The translations under genes and the position numbers were made by a program. Shown here piece by piece: positions 34,861 to 45,033 of a stretch of DNA of 55,216 bases. The number at the start of each line of letters is the position of its first letter. Positions within the stretch are counted from its first letter, which is position 1. The stretch is from JBPBPI01 sp050954885 (GTDB lineage Bacteria; Pseudomonadota; Alphaproteobacteria; Caedimonadales; Caedimonadaceae): NCBI GenBank assembly GCA_050954885.1, contig JBPBPI010000101.1:1-55216 (forward strand), written 5' to 3'. The notes under the pieces are model-generated. The model had not been told where the DNA came from, did not search any database, and saw nothing but the letters and a program-made list of their open reading frames with translations.

Positions 34861-36154
34861 CGATCACAAAAGTTAAATGAGAAGGGGTTAGAAATTTTTG
34901 GGCAAAGGCGTTCAATTGATCCAACGTAATATCTTGAATAAGTTTAACGCGTTTTTCTGGATAATCAATAGGATATCCCCATAATTGATAATAATGAGTC
35001 AAACTTGCAATTCGTTGCGAAGAATCTAAATTGACATCGTAAGATCCCAAAATATAGGATTTTGCATCGGCCAAATTTTCAGCTCTTACGCCCTTATCTT
35101 TGGTTTGCTGCCAAATATCTTGAATTAATTTAACGCTTTCCAAAACATGGGCATTGTCGCCACCAAATCTTCCGGCAAAGAAAGAGGCTTGATCGCTATT
35201 GTCCAGTGAAGTTGAGATATAATAGGCATTGCCGCGTTTGATCCGTATTTCTGAAAAAAGTGTTGAATCAAAAGATCCACCTAAAATTTGACTCAAAAGG
35301 CTCAGCTTTATAAAATCAGGATCGCGCGGCGTCAGACCTTGTTGCGCAAAAATGACATGACTTTGAGGAAAGTTGGCTTGAACAATTTTGGTCTGTGCTT
35401 CAGAGGGAAGAACAAAAGCCGGCAGAGGCGTCAGACGCGATTGTTGCGGCAGTTCTTGAAAAATAGTCTCTAACATGGCTTTTAATTGATCGGATGTGAC
35501 ATCACCACAGGCACCAACGGTTAAGCCGTCGCGGGCAAATCCTGCTTTAGCAAAATCTTTCAAATCTTGAGGGGTTAAACTTTTTAAGGTTTCTGACGTG
35601 CCCAATCTTAGTTGTCCGTAGGGATGAGATCCCAACATGATTTCATTAAATGTTTTATTGGCCAAATAGCGCGGTGTTTTTTCTTGGATTTTTAAGGTTG
35701 TTAAAAAAGAGGCACGAATTTTTTCAAATTCACGGGGATCAAAACGGGCTTGTGTTAATGTATATTTTAATAATTCTAATGCTTCTTGAAAATGTTCCTT
35801 AGTGGTTTTCAAAGAAATTTTGAATGTATCAACATCACAACTGAAATTTAGGTGAATGGCGCGCTTTTGTAATCTTTCTATAAATTCTTGAGACGTATAG
35901 GGACCCGCGCCTTCATCCATCATGTGGGCAAGTAAATTCACAAGGCCTGCTTTACTTGCGGGCGCATAGGCATAACCGGCTTTAAAGCTGATTTGCAGGG
36001 CAATGACCGGAATACTGTGATCTTCGACAAACCAAGCTTTAAGGCCGTTATTTGCCTGGACTTCCCGAATTTTGATCGCAGCATGACTTTGAGGCGCCAC
36101 GATAGCAAACCAACAAAAGGCAATGAAAAGAAGAAAACTATTTTTTTGAGTCAT
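34853..36154 (-). CDS. M16-family peptidase subunit, likely non-catalytic
   Basis: The 433-residue exported protein has a signal peptide (residues 8-25) and the two-domain M16 fold. The zinc motif HxxEH is degenerate: the site reads HMMDE (77-81), with the second His lost. The glycine-rich SFFAGRFGGDN region typical of the partner subunit is present. M16B proteases of this type work as heterodimers of an active and an inactive chain. It overlaps the active chain gene by 17 bases, supporting a complex in the periplasm. Confidence 0.9.
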   Translation of the reverse strand: MTQKNSFLLFIAFCWFAIVAPQSHAAIKIREVQANNGLKAWFVEDHSIPVIALQISFKAGYAYAPASKAGLVNLLAHMMDEGAGPYTSQEFIERLQKRAIHLNFSCDVDTFKISLKTTKEHFQEALELLKYTLTQARFDPREFEKIRASFLTTLKIQEKTPRYLANKTFNEIMLGSHPYGQLRLGTSETLKSLTPQDLKDFAKAGFARDGLTVGACGDVTSDQLKAMLETIFQELPQQSRLTPLPAFVLPSEAQTKIVQANFPQSHVIFAQQGLTPRDPDFIKLSLLSQILGGSFDSTLFSEIRIKRGNAYYISTSLDNSDQASFFAGRFGGDNAHVLESVKLIQDIWQQTKDKGVRAENLADAKSYILGSYDVNLDSSQRIASLTHYYQLWGYPIDYPEKRVKLIQDITLDQLNAFAQKFLTPSHLTFVIVG

Positions 36155-37496
36155 GTGATGTCTCCGAAGTGTTAGCTTGTTTGGGGATTAAGCGACCTGT
36201 AATATGTTGAGGATTTGAAAAAATTTGTTTAACCACAGCATTAACTTGTGCGGGTGTGACAGATTTGACAGAATCAGGCCAAGCTTCAATTTGATCAATA
36301 GATAGGCCGCAGGCATGCAAATAAGCCAAGTTATGGGCAGCTTTGGTGACATTGTCTTGGGTGTACACCAAATCAGACAACATATGATCTTTAGCGTTTT
36401 GAACTTCTTCTTGGGTCACGCCATTTTTCATCAATTGATCGATTTCTGCTGATACTGCTTTTTCTAGATCTGTCAAAGACGTCTCAGGGGTCGGCATCAT
36501 TAAAATTTCAAAAAAACCAGGCCCACTTTTCAGCCCGTCGTAATCAATTTGAATTTGACTGGCCAAATGTTTTGTCTCCATCAATGCCTTGGTCAAACGT
36601 CCAGTCACAGACCTGCCCAAAAGATCTTCTAGTACAGCAAGAGCATAGAATTTCTGCGCGTCACCGTCACTTAAAGTGGGTGCCGAATATCGCGTGACAA
36701 CAAAAGGAGCGTCAGAAATTTCTGATGTCATGGTAAAATCTTGTGTCGCACCATCGCTCTTGGGTTCCTTGACATCAAGTCTTGAGGGAAGGGTTTTGGC
36801 AGGAATAATACCGTAGCATTTCTCTGCCAGCTCTTTGGCTTTTTCAAAGGTAATATCGCCGGCGATGACCACAAACGTATTGTTAGGAGCATACCACTTG
36901 TTATAAAAATCGAGAGCATCTTGGGTGGTGTAGGCGGCAATTTCATGGGCCCAACCAATAATAGGCAATCTTGAGGGATGATGTCGGATGGCCAGAGCAT
37001 CAAAGGTCTCCCTAAAACTTCCCATAACTGTGTTATCGACGGACATGTAACGTTCTTCCAAAATCACTTTGACCTCAGGCACGGCCCATTCGTCTTGAAT
37101 ATCAAGTTGCGTCAGGCGTTCAGCATCGAGTTTCATAACAGTCTCAAGAGCCGATACCGGAATGGTTTCATGATAAAAAGTATATTGGGATGAGGTCATC
37201 GCATTTGAATCGCCGCCCAAGCGACTGACGTCATTCATGAATCGTTCAGGAACTGAACCGGGTTTGCCCTTAAACATCAAATGTTCAAGATAATGGGCCA
37301 TGCCTGATTTCCCCCAAGGACTTTTGTTGGTGCCAACTTTAAGACACATCATGTGGGTCACAAGCGGCGCGCGGTGATTTTCAATCACAATTAGAGTTAG
37401 ACCGTTGCTGAGTGTATGAACTTTGGGATTAAAAAGTGCGGCTTCTGCTGATGCGCAAAGGCAAAACAGAGAAACGATCCAAGCCATTATTTTCAT
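36138..37496 (-). CDS. Zinc M16-family peptidase, catalytic subunit
   Basis: The 452-residue protein has a signal peptide (cleavage near AEA, residue 19) and an intact zinc site: His68, Glu71 and His72 in HYLEH, with the third ligand Glu147 in EVKVILEERY. Related proteases degrade peptides in the periplasm and are kin of mitochondrial processing peptidase. Its partner is the next gene. The pair following lspA and the DUF3035 gene is a standard alphaproteobacterial arrangement. Confidence 0.93.
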   Translation of the reverse strand: MKIMAWIVSLFCLCASAEAALFNPKVHTLSNGLTLIVIENHRAPLVTHMMCLKVGTNKSPWGKSGMAHYLEHLMFKGKPGSVPERFMNDVSRLGGDSNAMTSSQYTFYHETIPVSALETVMKLDAERLTQLDIQDEWAVPEVKVILEERYMSVDNTVMGSFRETFDALAIRHHPSRLPIIGWAHEIAAYTTQDALDFYNKWYAPNNTFVVIAGDITFEKAKELAEKCYGIIPAKTLPSRLDVKEPKSDGATQDFTMTSEISDAPFVVTRYSAPTLSDGDAQKFYALAVLEDLLGRSVTGRLTKALMETKHLASQIQIDYDGLKSGPGFFEILMMPTPETSLTDLEKAVSAEIDQLMKNGVTQEEVQNAKDHMLSDLVYTQDNVTKAAHNLAYLHACGLSIDQIEAWPDSVKSVTPAQVNAVVKQIFSNPQHITGRLIPKQANTSETSHDSKK

Positions 37497-37508
37497 GAGT
37501 TTTTTCCT

Positions 37509-38015
37509 TTAGCGCGCATTTTCAGACGTTTTGGACAAGGTTGAGTCAAGTCGTTTTTTTTCGTCGATGGGATCGATCACATCGCCTTTGGGCTTTGACT
37601 CTTTTTTCCAAAAAACCATATCTTCGGCAAGACCACGTTCGCGTTTGTCGCTGACATTTGATTCTTGATCGATCACCGCACGAATATTGGCTGGGCTTTT
37701 GTCAGCTCCTGATTTATTGAGTAAATCTTCTTCCGCCTTTGAGGGTGGCATATATGTCGATGCTGGTGGTTTTAACACCAAATCTTGTACCTTTTGGCGT
37801 GATTCTTTTGCGCCAGCACCACGCTCAGCAGGCGCCGGTGGCTTCAAGGCCATACTGGGAGGCATGCTTAAAGGCGGCCGATCGACCACATTAAATTCAT
37901 CAGGTTGATGACGCTCAAGCCCCAGTCCCCGCTTAATTTGATCACATCCTGTTAAGGCCAAGGAGATAGCCATAAAACTTAAAATAGGGCGATAATTCAA
38001 AAAATCTTTGATCAT
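37509..38015 (-). CDS. bamF: DUF3035 lipoprotein, BamF-like
   Basis: The 168-residue precursor has lipobox LALTGC (Cys24). The mature part is Pro-rich with DEFNVVDRPPLSMPPSMALKPP-like sequence (about 39-60), the DUF3035 signature. In Caulobacter the DUF3035 protein BamF is an accessory part of the outer-membrane beta-barrel assembly complex. Overlap of 4 bases with lspA, whose product matures lipoproteins like this one. Confidence 0.87.
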   Translation of the reverse strand: MIKDFLNYRPILSFMAISLALTGCDQIKRGLGLERHQPDEFNVVDRPPLSMPPSMALKPPAPAERGAGAKESRQKVQDLVLKPPASTYMPPSKAEEDLLNKSGADKSPANIRAVIDQESNVSDKRERGLAEDMVFWKKESKPKGDVIDPIDEKKRLDSTLSKTSENAR

Positions 38016-38515
38016 TTGTTTACCTTTTCTTTCTTAATATTTTTAATTTCTTGCAAAATCATCAAGGCCACACCAATGGTGATGGCGGCATCGGCAATGT
38101 TAAAAGCGGGAAAGCTATATCCGTGCCAATGAAAATGCAGAAAATCAACCACACCGCCAAATCTAAGGCGGTCAATCATATTGCCAATGGCCCCACCGAT
38201 GATAAGGCTGAGGATGGCCGCCATCCATTTGTTCGGTGCTTGCCAAAGCCAAAATCCCAAAAACACACAGATCAATCCTGAAAGACTGCTGAAAATCAGC
38301 GCGTTGTAGGCACCCAAGTTATTAAACATACCCCAACTGACGCCGCGATTCCAGACCAAGACCAAATCAAAGAAAGGAAATAGGGACAATGGCTGCGGAT
38401 CTTTCAAAAAATGATCTAAGGTGGCGATTTTTGTCACTTGATCGAATAGAATTACACCGACAATGAGGGCAAAAAATCCTGTTAGAGGAAAAAATCGAGG
38501 ATTGACCTTGCTCAT
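38012..38515 (-). CDS. lspA: Lipoprotein signal peptidase (signal peptidase II)
   Basis: LspA is the membrane aspartyl protease that cleaves prolipoproteins before the lipidated Cys. The 167-residue protein has four membrane helices and both catalytic aspartates: Asp124 in GGVVDFLHFHW and Asp142 in FNIADAAITIG, with NRGVSWGMFNN near 56. It overlaps ileS and bamF by 4 bases each. At least four lipoprotein precursors in this window (LptE, DUF3576, BON, BamF-like) are its substrates. Confidence 0.96.
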   Translation of the reverse strand: MSKVNPRFFPLTGFFALIVGVILFDQVTKIATLDHFLKDPQPLSLFPFFDLVLVWNRGVSWGMFNNLGAYNALIFSSLSGLICVFLGFWLWQAPNKWMAAILSLIIGGAIGNMIDRLRFGGVVDFLHFHWHGYSFPAFNIADAAITIGVALMILQEIKNIKKEKVNK

Positions 38516-41349
38516 TCTGGTTTTCCTTCTACTGCTAATGTCTCAACAACCGCATCACAACGTGCGCACACTTCTTTATGTTGTTGTTGTCCCACCTCTT
38601 GTTTGACCTTCCAGCATCGTTGGCATTTATCGCCGGGCGCTAACTTAATACTGTAATCAAAATTTTCATTATAAGAACCATTTATGTCCGTAAATCTTGT
38701 TTTAATCTCAGGATTTGAACTAATGTCAACCTTTGAGACGATCAACATTTCTTCCCAAAATTCATGAGTTTCAGGTATTAAATTGTTGGGATCATAAATC
38801 AACACTTCAGCCTGCAGGCTTGAGCCAATCAATTTTGATTTGCGGGCTTCCTCTAAACAATGGGTTAGAACGGATCTTAGGGTACGAATATTTTGATATT
38901 TTTTACTCAACCCCTCATTGCGCCATGAATCAGGAATGTGACACAAAAAGTCAGGCAAGGTAGAAAATTGCAAACTGTCCTTTTCGTTCTGATGGCGACT
39001 TTGCCAGGCTTCTTCGGCCGTGAAACACAAAACCGGCGACAGGTAATGCACCAAAGCTTGAAATACCAAATCCATCACGGTGCGTGCCGCACGTCGTTTG
39101 TCATCTTTAGGCGAATCGCAATACAAAGTATCTTTGCGAATATCAAAATAAAAGGCCGATAGAACATCGGTGCAGAAAAAATGGAGTATTTCGTAGAAGG
39201 TTTGCAACTCAAAATCGTTGACCGCTTTTAAGAAATGATCTTGCACCAAAGTCAAGCGATACAGCACCCATTTTTCTAACTCTGGCATGTGGTCATAGGA
39301 AACTTTTTCGTCTTCCGTAAATCCTTCTAGGGCTCCTAAAAGATACCGGAGCGTATTGCGATAACGGCGATAAATATCCTCTTGATGTTTTAAAATGGTG
39401 GGACCTACCCGCAGGTCGTTAGTATAGTCACAACTGACCACCCAAAGACGCAGAATTTCTGCCCCTTGATTATCGATAATTTTTTCAGGTGCAATGACAT
39501 TGCCCAAAGATTTGGACATCTTACGACCTTGTTCGTCCAAGACAAAACCATGGGTCAGCACTGTTTTATACGGCGCTTGACCTTTGGTGCCACAGCCCAC
39601 CTTCAAAGAAGACTGAAACCAACCTCGATGTTGGTCTGAACCTTCGAGATATAAAGAGGCTGGAAAGTCAAGTTCAGGTCGCTTTTCGAGAACAAAATAT
39701 TGCGTGGTGCCGGAATCAAACCAAACATCCAAAATGTCTTTCACTTGTTCAAAATTTTTAACGTCATGATCGCTGCCGAGAAAACGCTCTGGGGAACTCG
39801 TAAACCAAGCATCGGCCCCTTCTTGGCTGACTGCGTTCACAATGCGTTGATTAACCTTAAGATCATTTAAGGGCTGACCGGTACGTTTATCCACAAACAA
39901 AGCAATCGGCACCCCCCAGGCACGTTGTCTTGAAATACACCAATCAGGACAAGATTCCAACATGCCACGAATGCGATTTTTGCCTTGAGTCGGCACCCAG
40001 CGGACCTTTTCAATGGCTTCTAAACAATCCGCGCGTAAGTTTGTCTTTTCCATACTGATGAACCATTGCGGCGTGGTGCGATAGATCAAAGGTGCTTTAG
40101 AACGCCAAGAATGAGGATAGCTGTGGAAAATCTTACCTTGATGAATGAGCGCACCTGCTGTTTGCAAAGCATCTTTCATCACTTGATCAATTTTGAAGAT
40201 GTGTTGTCCCGCAAACATTGCCACATGGGGGTAATAGATACCGTCTTCTGCAACCGTTTCAGGCACACCAATGCCATAAATTTTACAGACCTCAAAATCT
40301 TCTATGCCATGACCGGGAGCTGTGTGAACAAAACCAGTTCCCACGTCCACTGTGACATGATCGCCAGCAATTAGAGGCACTTCAAAATCATACCCTTGAC
40401 CTTGGAAAGGATGATGCGCTTTCAATCCTTCTAAAGCTTTTCCATCTAACGTTGAAAGTTGTTGATAGGACGTGATGCCCAAAGTTTTGGCACAACCTTC
40501 CATCAGCTCAGTGGCGATTAAAATTTTTTCTCCAATTTTGGCCAAAGATTCAGGTGTAATTTCGGTCACTTGATAAAGACCATAAGCAATGTCAGGGCCA
40601 TAAGATAACGCGCGGTTGCCCGGCAAGGTCCAAGGGGTTGTGGTCCAAATGATGACCGAGGCACCGTAAAGATCAGAAGATTCTGGTGTATTAAGGGGAA
40701 AGCGTACATAGACAAAGTGAGAGGTTTTATCTTCGTATTCCACTTCAGCTTCAGCGAGTGCCGTTTTTTCAACCACCGACCATAAAACCGGCTTGACGCC
40801 TTTATATAAACTGCCATTGTCTAAAAACATGAACAATTTTTCAATGGTCGCGGCTTCAGAACTATAATCCATGGTGCTGTAGGGATTTTCCCAATCCCAT
40901 AATAAGCCTAAGCGTTTAAATTCTTCGCGTTGAACATCAATCCATCCTTGAGCAAAAGTACGACATTGATGTCGGAATTCGGTGAGCGAGACCTCGTCTT
41001 TGGATTTACCTTTGGCGCGGTAAGATTCTTCAATTTTCCATTCAATCGGCAGACCATGGCAATCCCAGCCCGGGACGATAGGGACATTTTTACCTTGTAG
41101 TAAATTCAATCTGACCAGAACATCTTTCAAAATATAATTAAAGGCGTGTCCCACGTGGATATGACCGTTGGCATAGGGCGGGCCGACGTGAAGCACAAAT
41201 TTCTCTCGACCTTGATTTTGTTCTTGCAGACGCTTGTAAATATTTTGCTGTTGCCAATATTTTAAAATCTCTGGCTCGCGCTCGCGCAAATTGGCTTTCA
41301 TGGCAAAAGAAGTCTTGGGCAAAAAAATTGTTTCTTTATAATCCGTCAT
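38512..41349 (-). CDS. ileS: Isoleucyl-tRNA synthetase
   Basis: IleS charges tRNA-Ile. The 945-residue class I enzyme has PPYANGHIHVGH with the HIGH motif at 65-68, a complete editing domain (GTGFVHTAPGHG near 335), KMSKSLGN near 617 and a C-terminal zinc site with CQRC and CARC pairs as in bacterial eukaryote-unlike forms. It is the promoter-proximal gene of a seven-gene operon that ends with mutL. The 161-base gap to the divergent cytochrome gene holds both promoters. Confidence 0.97.
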   Translation of the reverse strand: MTDYKETIFLPKTSFAMKANLREREPEILKYWQQQNIYKRLQEQNQGREKFVLHVGPPYANGHIHVGHAFNYILKDVLVRLNLLQGKNVPIVPGWDCHGLPIEWKIEESYRAKGKSKDEVSLTEFRHQCRTFAQGWIDVQREEFKRLGLLWDWENPYSTMDYSSEAATIEKLFMFLDNGSLYKGVKPVLWSVVEKTALAEAEVEYEDKTSHFVYVRFPLNTPESSDLYGASVIIWTTTPWTLPGNRALSYGPDIAYGLYQVTEITPESLAKIGEKILIATELMEGCAKTLGITSYQQLSTLDGKALEGLKAHHPFQGQGYDFEVPLIAGDHVTVDVGTGFVHTAPGHGIEDFEVCKIYGIGVPETVAEDGIYYPHVAMFAGQHIFKIDQVMKDALQTAGALIHQGKIFHSYPHSWRSKAPLIYRTTPQWFISMEKTNLRADCLEAIEKVRWVPTQGKNRIRGMLESCPDWCISRQRAWGVPIALFVDKRTGQPLNDLKVNQRIVNAVSQEGADAWFTSSPERFLGSDHDVKNFEQVKDILDVWFDSGTTQYFVLEKRPELDFPASLYLEGSDQHRGWFQSSLKVGCGTKGQAPYKTVLTHGFVLDEQGRKMSKSLGNVIAPEKIIDNQGAEILRLWVVSCDYTNDLRVGPTILKHQEDIYRRYRNTLRYLLGALEGFTEDEKVSYDHMPELEKWVLYRLTLVQDHFLKAVNDFELQTFYEILHFFCTDVLSAFYFDIRKDTLYCDSPKDDKRRAARTVMDLVFQALVHYLSPVLCFTAEEAWQSRHQNEKDSLQFSTLPDFLCHIPDSWRNEGLSKKYQNIRTLRSVLTHCLEEARKSKLIGSSLQAEVLIYDPNNLIPETHEFWEEMLIVSKVDISSNPEIKTRFTDINGSYNENFDYSIKLAPGDKCQRCWKVKQEVGQQQHKEVCARCDAVVETLAVEGKPE

Positions 41350-41510
41350 CTTTAAATCTCGTTTCCGATGTCTCTATTTCTGTGTTACACCAAGTTGATA
41401 AAATGTTCCACGAATATGTTTTGTTCAGGTGTGGTCAAAGAACTGGATTCTTGATAATCTATATTTTTGATGCCGACAATAAAAAGTAATAATGAAGGGC
41501 GTTTAACAAT

Positions 41511-42056
41511 ATGGATGGTTTTGAGTTCAATCGCATTTTGACAGCGATTTTAATGGCGCTATTGTTTGGTATGTTGCTGACGAAACTTTCAGATACCCTG
41601 GTGTCGCCCAAGATGTTGACCAAAGCGGCGTTTCCTATTGAAGTGGTCGCTGATGCTGGGGCGGCGCCTGATCCGGGCGCACAACAAGAAGCCAAAGCGG
41701 AACCCATTGAACCTTTATTGGTCAAAGCCAGTGTTGAACACGGTCAAGAGGTTGCCAAAAAGTGTCTTCAATGTCATACCTTTGACAAGGGTGGTCCCAA
41801 TCGTGTGGGGCCAAATTTATGGGGCATTGTCGGTAACAAAGTGGCACACATGGATAGTTATTCTTACTCCAGCGTTTTTAAAGCCCATGGCGGCAATTGG
41901 ACTTATGAAGAATTGAACGATTATCTGTATCATCCGTCAAAACATATGCCAGGGACCAAAATGGCCTTTGCCGGTGTTAAGAAAACCCAAGATCGAGCGG
42001 ATTTGATTGCTTACCTCAGGACCCTAAGCGATGCACCGATTGCCTTGCCGAAATAA
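41511..42056 (+). CDS. cycM: Membrane-anchored cytochrome c (CycM-type)
   Basis: The 181-residue protein has an uncleaved N-terminal membrane anchor (about 9-25), an Ala/Pro/Glu linker and a class I cytochrome c domain with CLQCH (85-89), NRVGPNLWGIVG and the axial Met151 in MPGTKMAF. Such CycM (c552) proteins pass electrons from the bc1 complex to an aa3 oxidase in alphaproteobacteria. It implies aerobic respiration and fits with the complete heme branch in the window. Confidence 0.94.
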   Translation: MDGFEFNRILTAILMALLFGMLLTKLSDTLVSPKMLTKAAFPIEVVADAGAAPDPGAQQEAKAEPIEPLLVKASVEHGQEVAKKCLQCHTFDKGGPNRVGPNLWGIVGNKVAHMDSYSYSSVFKAHGGNWTYEELNDYLYHPSKHMPGTKMAFAGVKKTQDRADLIAYLRTLSDAPIALPK

Positions 42057-42092
42057 AAATATGATTTAAAAAGGATTTTTGATATTTTAACT

Positions 42093-43916
42093 TTGATGTT
42101 GCGTATTTTAAGTTTGTGGATTTTTGTAATTCCACTATTTTCGTCTTTATCTCTGGCTGAAGACCCCACGCCACCGTCACCTGTTCACGGACTCGCGATC
42201 ATGGGGGATCTAAAATACGGGCCTGATATTAAAAATTTTGATTACGTCAATCCCGATGCGCCGAAAGGTGGCACTTTACGCCGCGCGGTGATTGGCACTT
42301 ATGACTCTTTCAATCCTTTTGTGATCAAAGGTCAAGCTGATTCCGGTGTGATATTTTATAGTTACGGATCACTGCTGGCACGTTCTATGGACGAGCCAAG
42401 TTCTTATTATGGCTATGTTGCTAAATCGATGGAAATGCCTGAAGATCGCAGTTGGATTATTTTCAATTTGCGGCCCGAGGCTACCTTTTTCGATGGCACA
42501 CCAGTGACCGCCGATGATGTGATTTACAGTTTTAATATTTTGAGAAAAGAGGGCATTCCAATGTTCCAAAATTATTATAAACAAGTGGATAAAGCCGAAA
42601 AATTAAGCGACTTTCGGATTAAATTCAGCTTTAAAACCAACACCAGTCGCGAATTGCCAACAATTTTAGGTGATTTCCCTATTTTCTCTAAAGCATACAT
42701 GGAAAAGAAAGATTTTAACAAAACCACTTTGGATCTGCCATTGAGTTGCGGTCCCTATAAAGTAAAATCTTTCAAAGTGGGGCAAACTGTTACCTATGAG
42801 CGGGTCAAAAATTGGTGGGGTGAAAATATTCCGATTCATAAAGGTCGTTTTAATTTTGATGAAATTCGTCACGATTATTATCGCGATATTCATGTGGCAT
42901 TTGAAGCTTTTAAATCCCATAATTTTGATTTTCAACTCGAAAGTTCTGCCAAGAATTGGGCGGTGGGCTATGATTTTCCTGCTTTTAAAGAAGGTAAGGT
43001 GATCAAAGAAATTATTTCTGATCAAAATCCTGAACCAAGTCGTGGGTGGTTTTATAACCTGCGTCGTCCTTTGTTTCAAGATCCTTTGGTCCGTAAAGCA
43101 CTCAGCCATGCCTTTGATTTTGAATGGACCAATGCCCATCTTTTTTATAATTTTTATCAAAGAACAAACAGTTTTTTTGCCTTTTCTGATTTGGCCTGCC
43201 GCGGTCTGCCTGAAGGCGAGGAGCTTGAGATATTATCTCGTTTTAAAGATCAGCTGCCGCCTCAGCTGTTTACAGAAGTTTATACGCCGCCCTTAACCGC
43301 AGTCCCCTCAAGTTTGCGTCATAATTTAGAAAAAGCTAAAAAGTTATTGCAAGAGGCAGGATGGGCCATGATCGGTAATAAATTGACCAAAGACGGCCAA
43401 CCTTTCGTCTTTGAAATTTTATTGCCTCAATCAGATTTGGAACGGGTTTTTCAAGGCTTTGTGACCAATTTAAAGCGTATAGGCATTGAAGCTCGTTTGC
43501 GTTCGGTGGATTCTTCTCAATATGTGCAACGTCTTGAACGTTACGATTACGATATAATTATGATGAGAATTCCTCAATCTCCTTCACTTGGTAATGAGCA
43601 GCGGGAATTTTGGTCGTCAGCTGCCGCCGATATGCCAGGGGGATACAATTTTTCAGGCATCAAAAATCCTATAGTCGATCAGTTGATTGAGCTACTCATT
43701 GCGGCCCCCGATCGAAAAAGTTTGTTGGCGCGAACGCATGCGCTGGATCGCGTCTTGCTCTGGCACGACTATATTATTCAAGGGTGGGGCAGTGTTGGCA
43801 CGCCAGTGGCCTATTGGCATAATTTGAAGAAACCGAGTGTGAGTGCAGCCTATGGTTTGGATATGATGAGTTGGTGGTCAGAAAATACATCTCAAGTATT
43901 GGAGCCTAAATCCTAG
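42093..43916 (+). CDS. yejA: Peptide ABC transporter, substrate-binding protein (YejA)
   Basis: The 607-residue periplasmic protein has a signal peptide (cleavage near SLAE, residue 23) and the SBP_bac_5 fold: HGLAIMGDLKYG, FNYVNPDAPKGG-type segment near 55, ATFFDGTPVTADDVIYSFN near 130. YejABEF imports oligopeptides and, in E. coli, microcin C. It heads an operon of four genes with 0-4 base junctions. For a host-associated cell, scavenging peptides is a likely use. Confidence 0.94.
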   Translation: MMLRILSLWIFVIPLFSSLSLAEDPTPPSPVHGLAIMGDLKYGPDIKNFDYVNPDAPKGGTLRRAVIGTYDSFNPFVIKGQADSGVIFYSYGSLLARSMDEPSSYYGYVAKSMEMPEDRSWIIFNLRPEATFFDGTPVTADDVIYSFNILRKEGIPMFQNYYKQVDKAEKLSDFRIKFSFKTNTSRELPTILGDFPIFSKAYMEKKDFNKTTLDLPLSCGPYKVKSFKVGQTVTYERVKNWWGENIPIHKGRFNFDEIRHDYYRDIHVAFEAFKSHNFDFQLESSAKNWAVGYDFPAFKEGKVIKEIISDQNPEPSRGWFYNLRRPLFQDPLVRKALSHAFDFEWTNAHLFYNFYQRTNSFFAFSDLACRGLPEGEELEILSRFKDQLPPQLFTEVYTPPLTAVPSSLRHNLEKAKKLLQEAGWAMIGNKLTKDGQPFVFEILLPQSDLERVFQGFVTNLKRIGIEARLRSVDSSQYVQRLERYDYDIIMMRIPQSPSLGNEQREFWSSAAADMPGGYNFSGIKNPIVDQLIELLIAAPDRKSLLARTHALDRVLLWHDYIIQGWGSVGTPVAYWHNLKKPSVSAAYGLDMMSWWSENTSQVLEPKS

Positions 43917-45029
43917 ATGCTGAATTATGCGCTGCGTCGTCTTTTCTTGATGATCCCAACCCTTTTTGGCATTTTACTGATTAACTTTATTATCATTCAA
44001 GCAGCCCCCGGTGGACCCGTCGATCAGATGATTGCCAAATTGCGCGGCACCTCTGTTCAAGCGACCGCTCGCCTGTCTGGGGGGGGAACCGATAATATCG
44101 CAGGGACTGTTTTGGCTGATCAAAGTGGCGCTCAGATGGATGCCAAATATCGAGGCGCGCGGGGATTAGATCCTGAATTTATCGCCAAGCTTGAGAAAAT
44201 GTATGGCTTTGACAAGCCTGCTTACGAACGTTTTGGCTTGATGATTAAGAATTATTTGACCCTTAATTTTGGTGATAGTTATTTCCGTGATATCTCCGTG
44301 GTTAAACTGATCGGCGAAAAGTTGCCGGTTTCAATCTCTTTAGGGCTTTGGTCGACCCTATTGATTTATTTGATTTCAATTCCGTTGGGCATCCGAAAAG
44401 CCGTGTACGACGGCGGCACCTTTGATATCACCACCAGCTGGGTCATCATTATTGGCTATGCCATTCCTAGTTTTTTGTTTGCTATTTTCTTGATCGTTTT
44501 CTTGGCAGGCGGTAGCTTTTTACAAATCTTTCCCTTAAGAGGTCTTGTATCCGACAATTGGGCCAGCCTGTCTTGGTTTGGCAAAATGACCGATTATTTT
44601 TGGCACATGGCCTTGCCGGTGCTGGCCAATGTCATCAGCGGATTTGCCAGCCTGACCTTGTTGACCAAAAATTCTTTTTTGGAAGAAATTAACAAACAAT
44701 ATGTCTTAACCGCCCGGGCCAAAGGGCTGACTGAAGGTCGCGTTTTGTATGGTCATGTGTTTCGCAATGCCATGTTAATTGTGATATCAGGATTTCCGGG
44801 GGCGTTTATTCAAATATTTTTCACCAGTTCTTTGTTGATTGAGGTGATATTTTCCTTGGACGGCCTAGGCCTCTTGGGGTTTGAATCAGCGATTGCCCGT
44901 GATTATCCTGTGGTATTCGGTACTCTTTTTATCTTCACCTTGGTCAGTTTGATCATTCATTGGCTAGGTGATCTTTTGTATATGTTGGTTGATCCCCGCA
45001 TTAATTTTGAAAAGCGATTTGGGACATAA
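43917..45029 (+). CDS. yejB: Peptide ABC transporter permease YejB
   Basis: The 370-residue protein begins directly after the yejA stop. It has the DppB-like arrangement: first membrane helix at 10-28, a long loop with a YejB-type insertion (about 50-85, Gly/Ala/Asp-rich), then five helices. The EAA loop for contact with the ATPase reads TARAKGLTEGRVLYGHVFRN near 265. It pairs with YejE to form the membrane channel. Confidence 0.94.
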   Translation: MLNYALRRLFLMIPTLFGILLINFIIIQAAPGGPVDQMIAKLRGTSVQATARLSGGGTDNIAGTVLADQSGAQMDAKYRGARGLDPEFIAKLEKMYGFDKPAYERFGLMIKNYLTLNFGDSYFRDISVVKLIGEKLPVSISLGLWSTLLIYLISIPLGIRKAVYDGGTFDITTSWVIIIGYAIPSFLFAIFLIVFLAGGSFLQIFPLRGLVSDNWASLSWFGKMTDYFWHMALPVLANVISGFASLTLLTKNSFLEEINKQYVLTARAKGLTEGRVLYGHVFRNAMLIVISGFPGAFIQIFFTSSLLIEVIFSLDGLGLLGFESAIARDYPVVFGTLFIFTLVSLIIHWLGDLLYMLVDPRINFEKRFGT

Positions 45030-45033
45030 AACG

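Noticed and set aside
41404..41412. Half parS-like TGTTCCACG between ileS and cycM
   Set aside because: The second half does not follow the palindrome, so it is not a ParB site.
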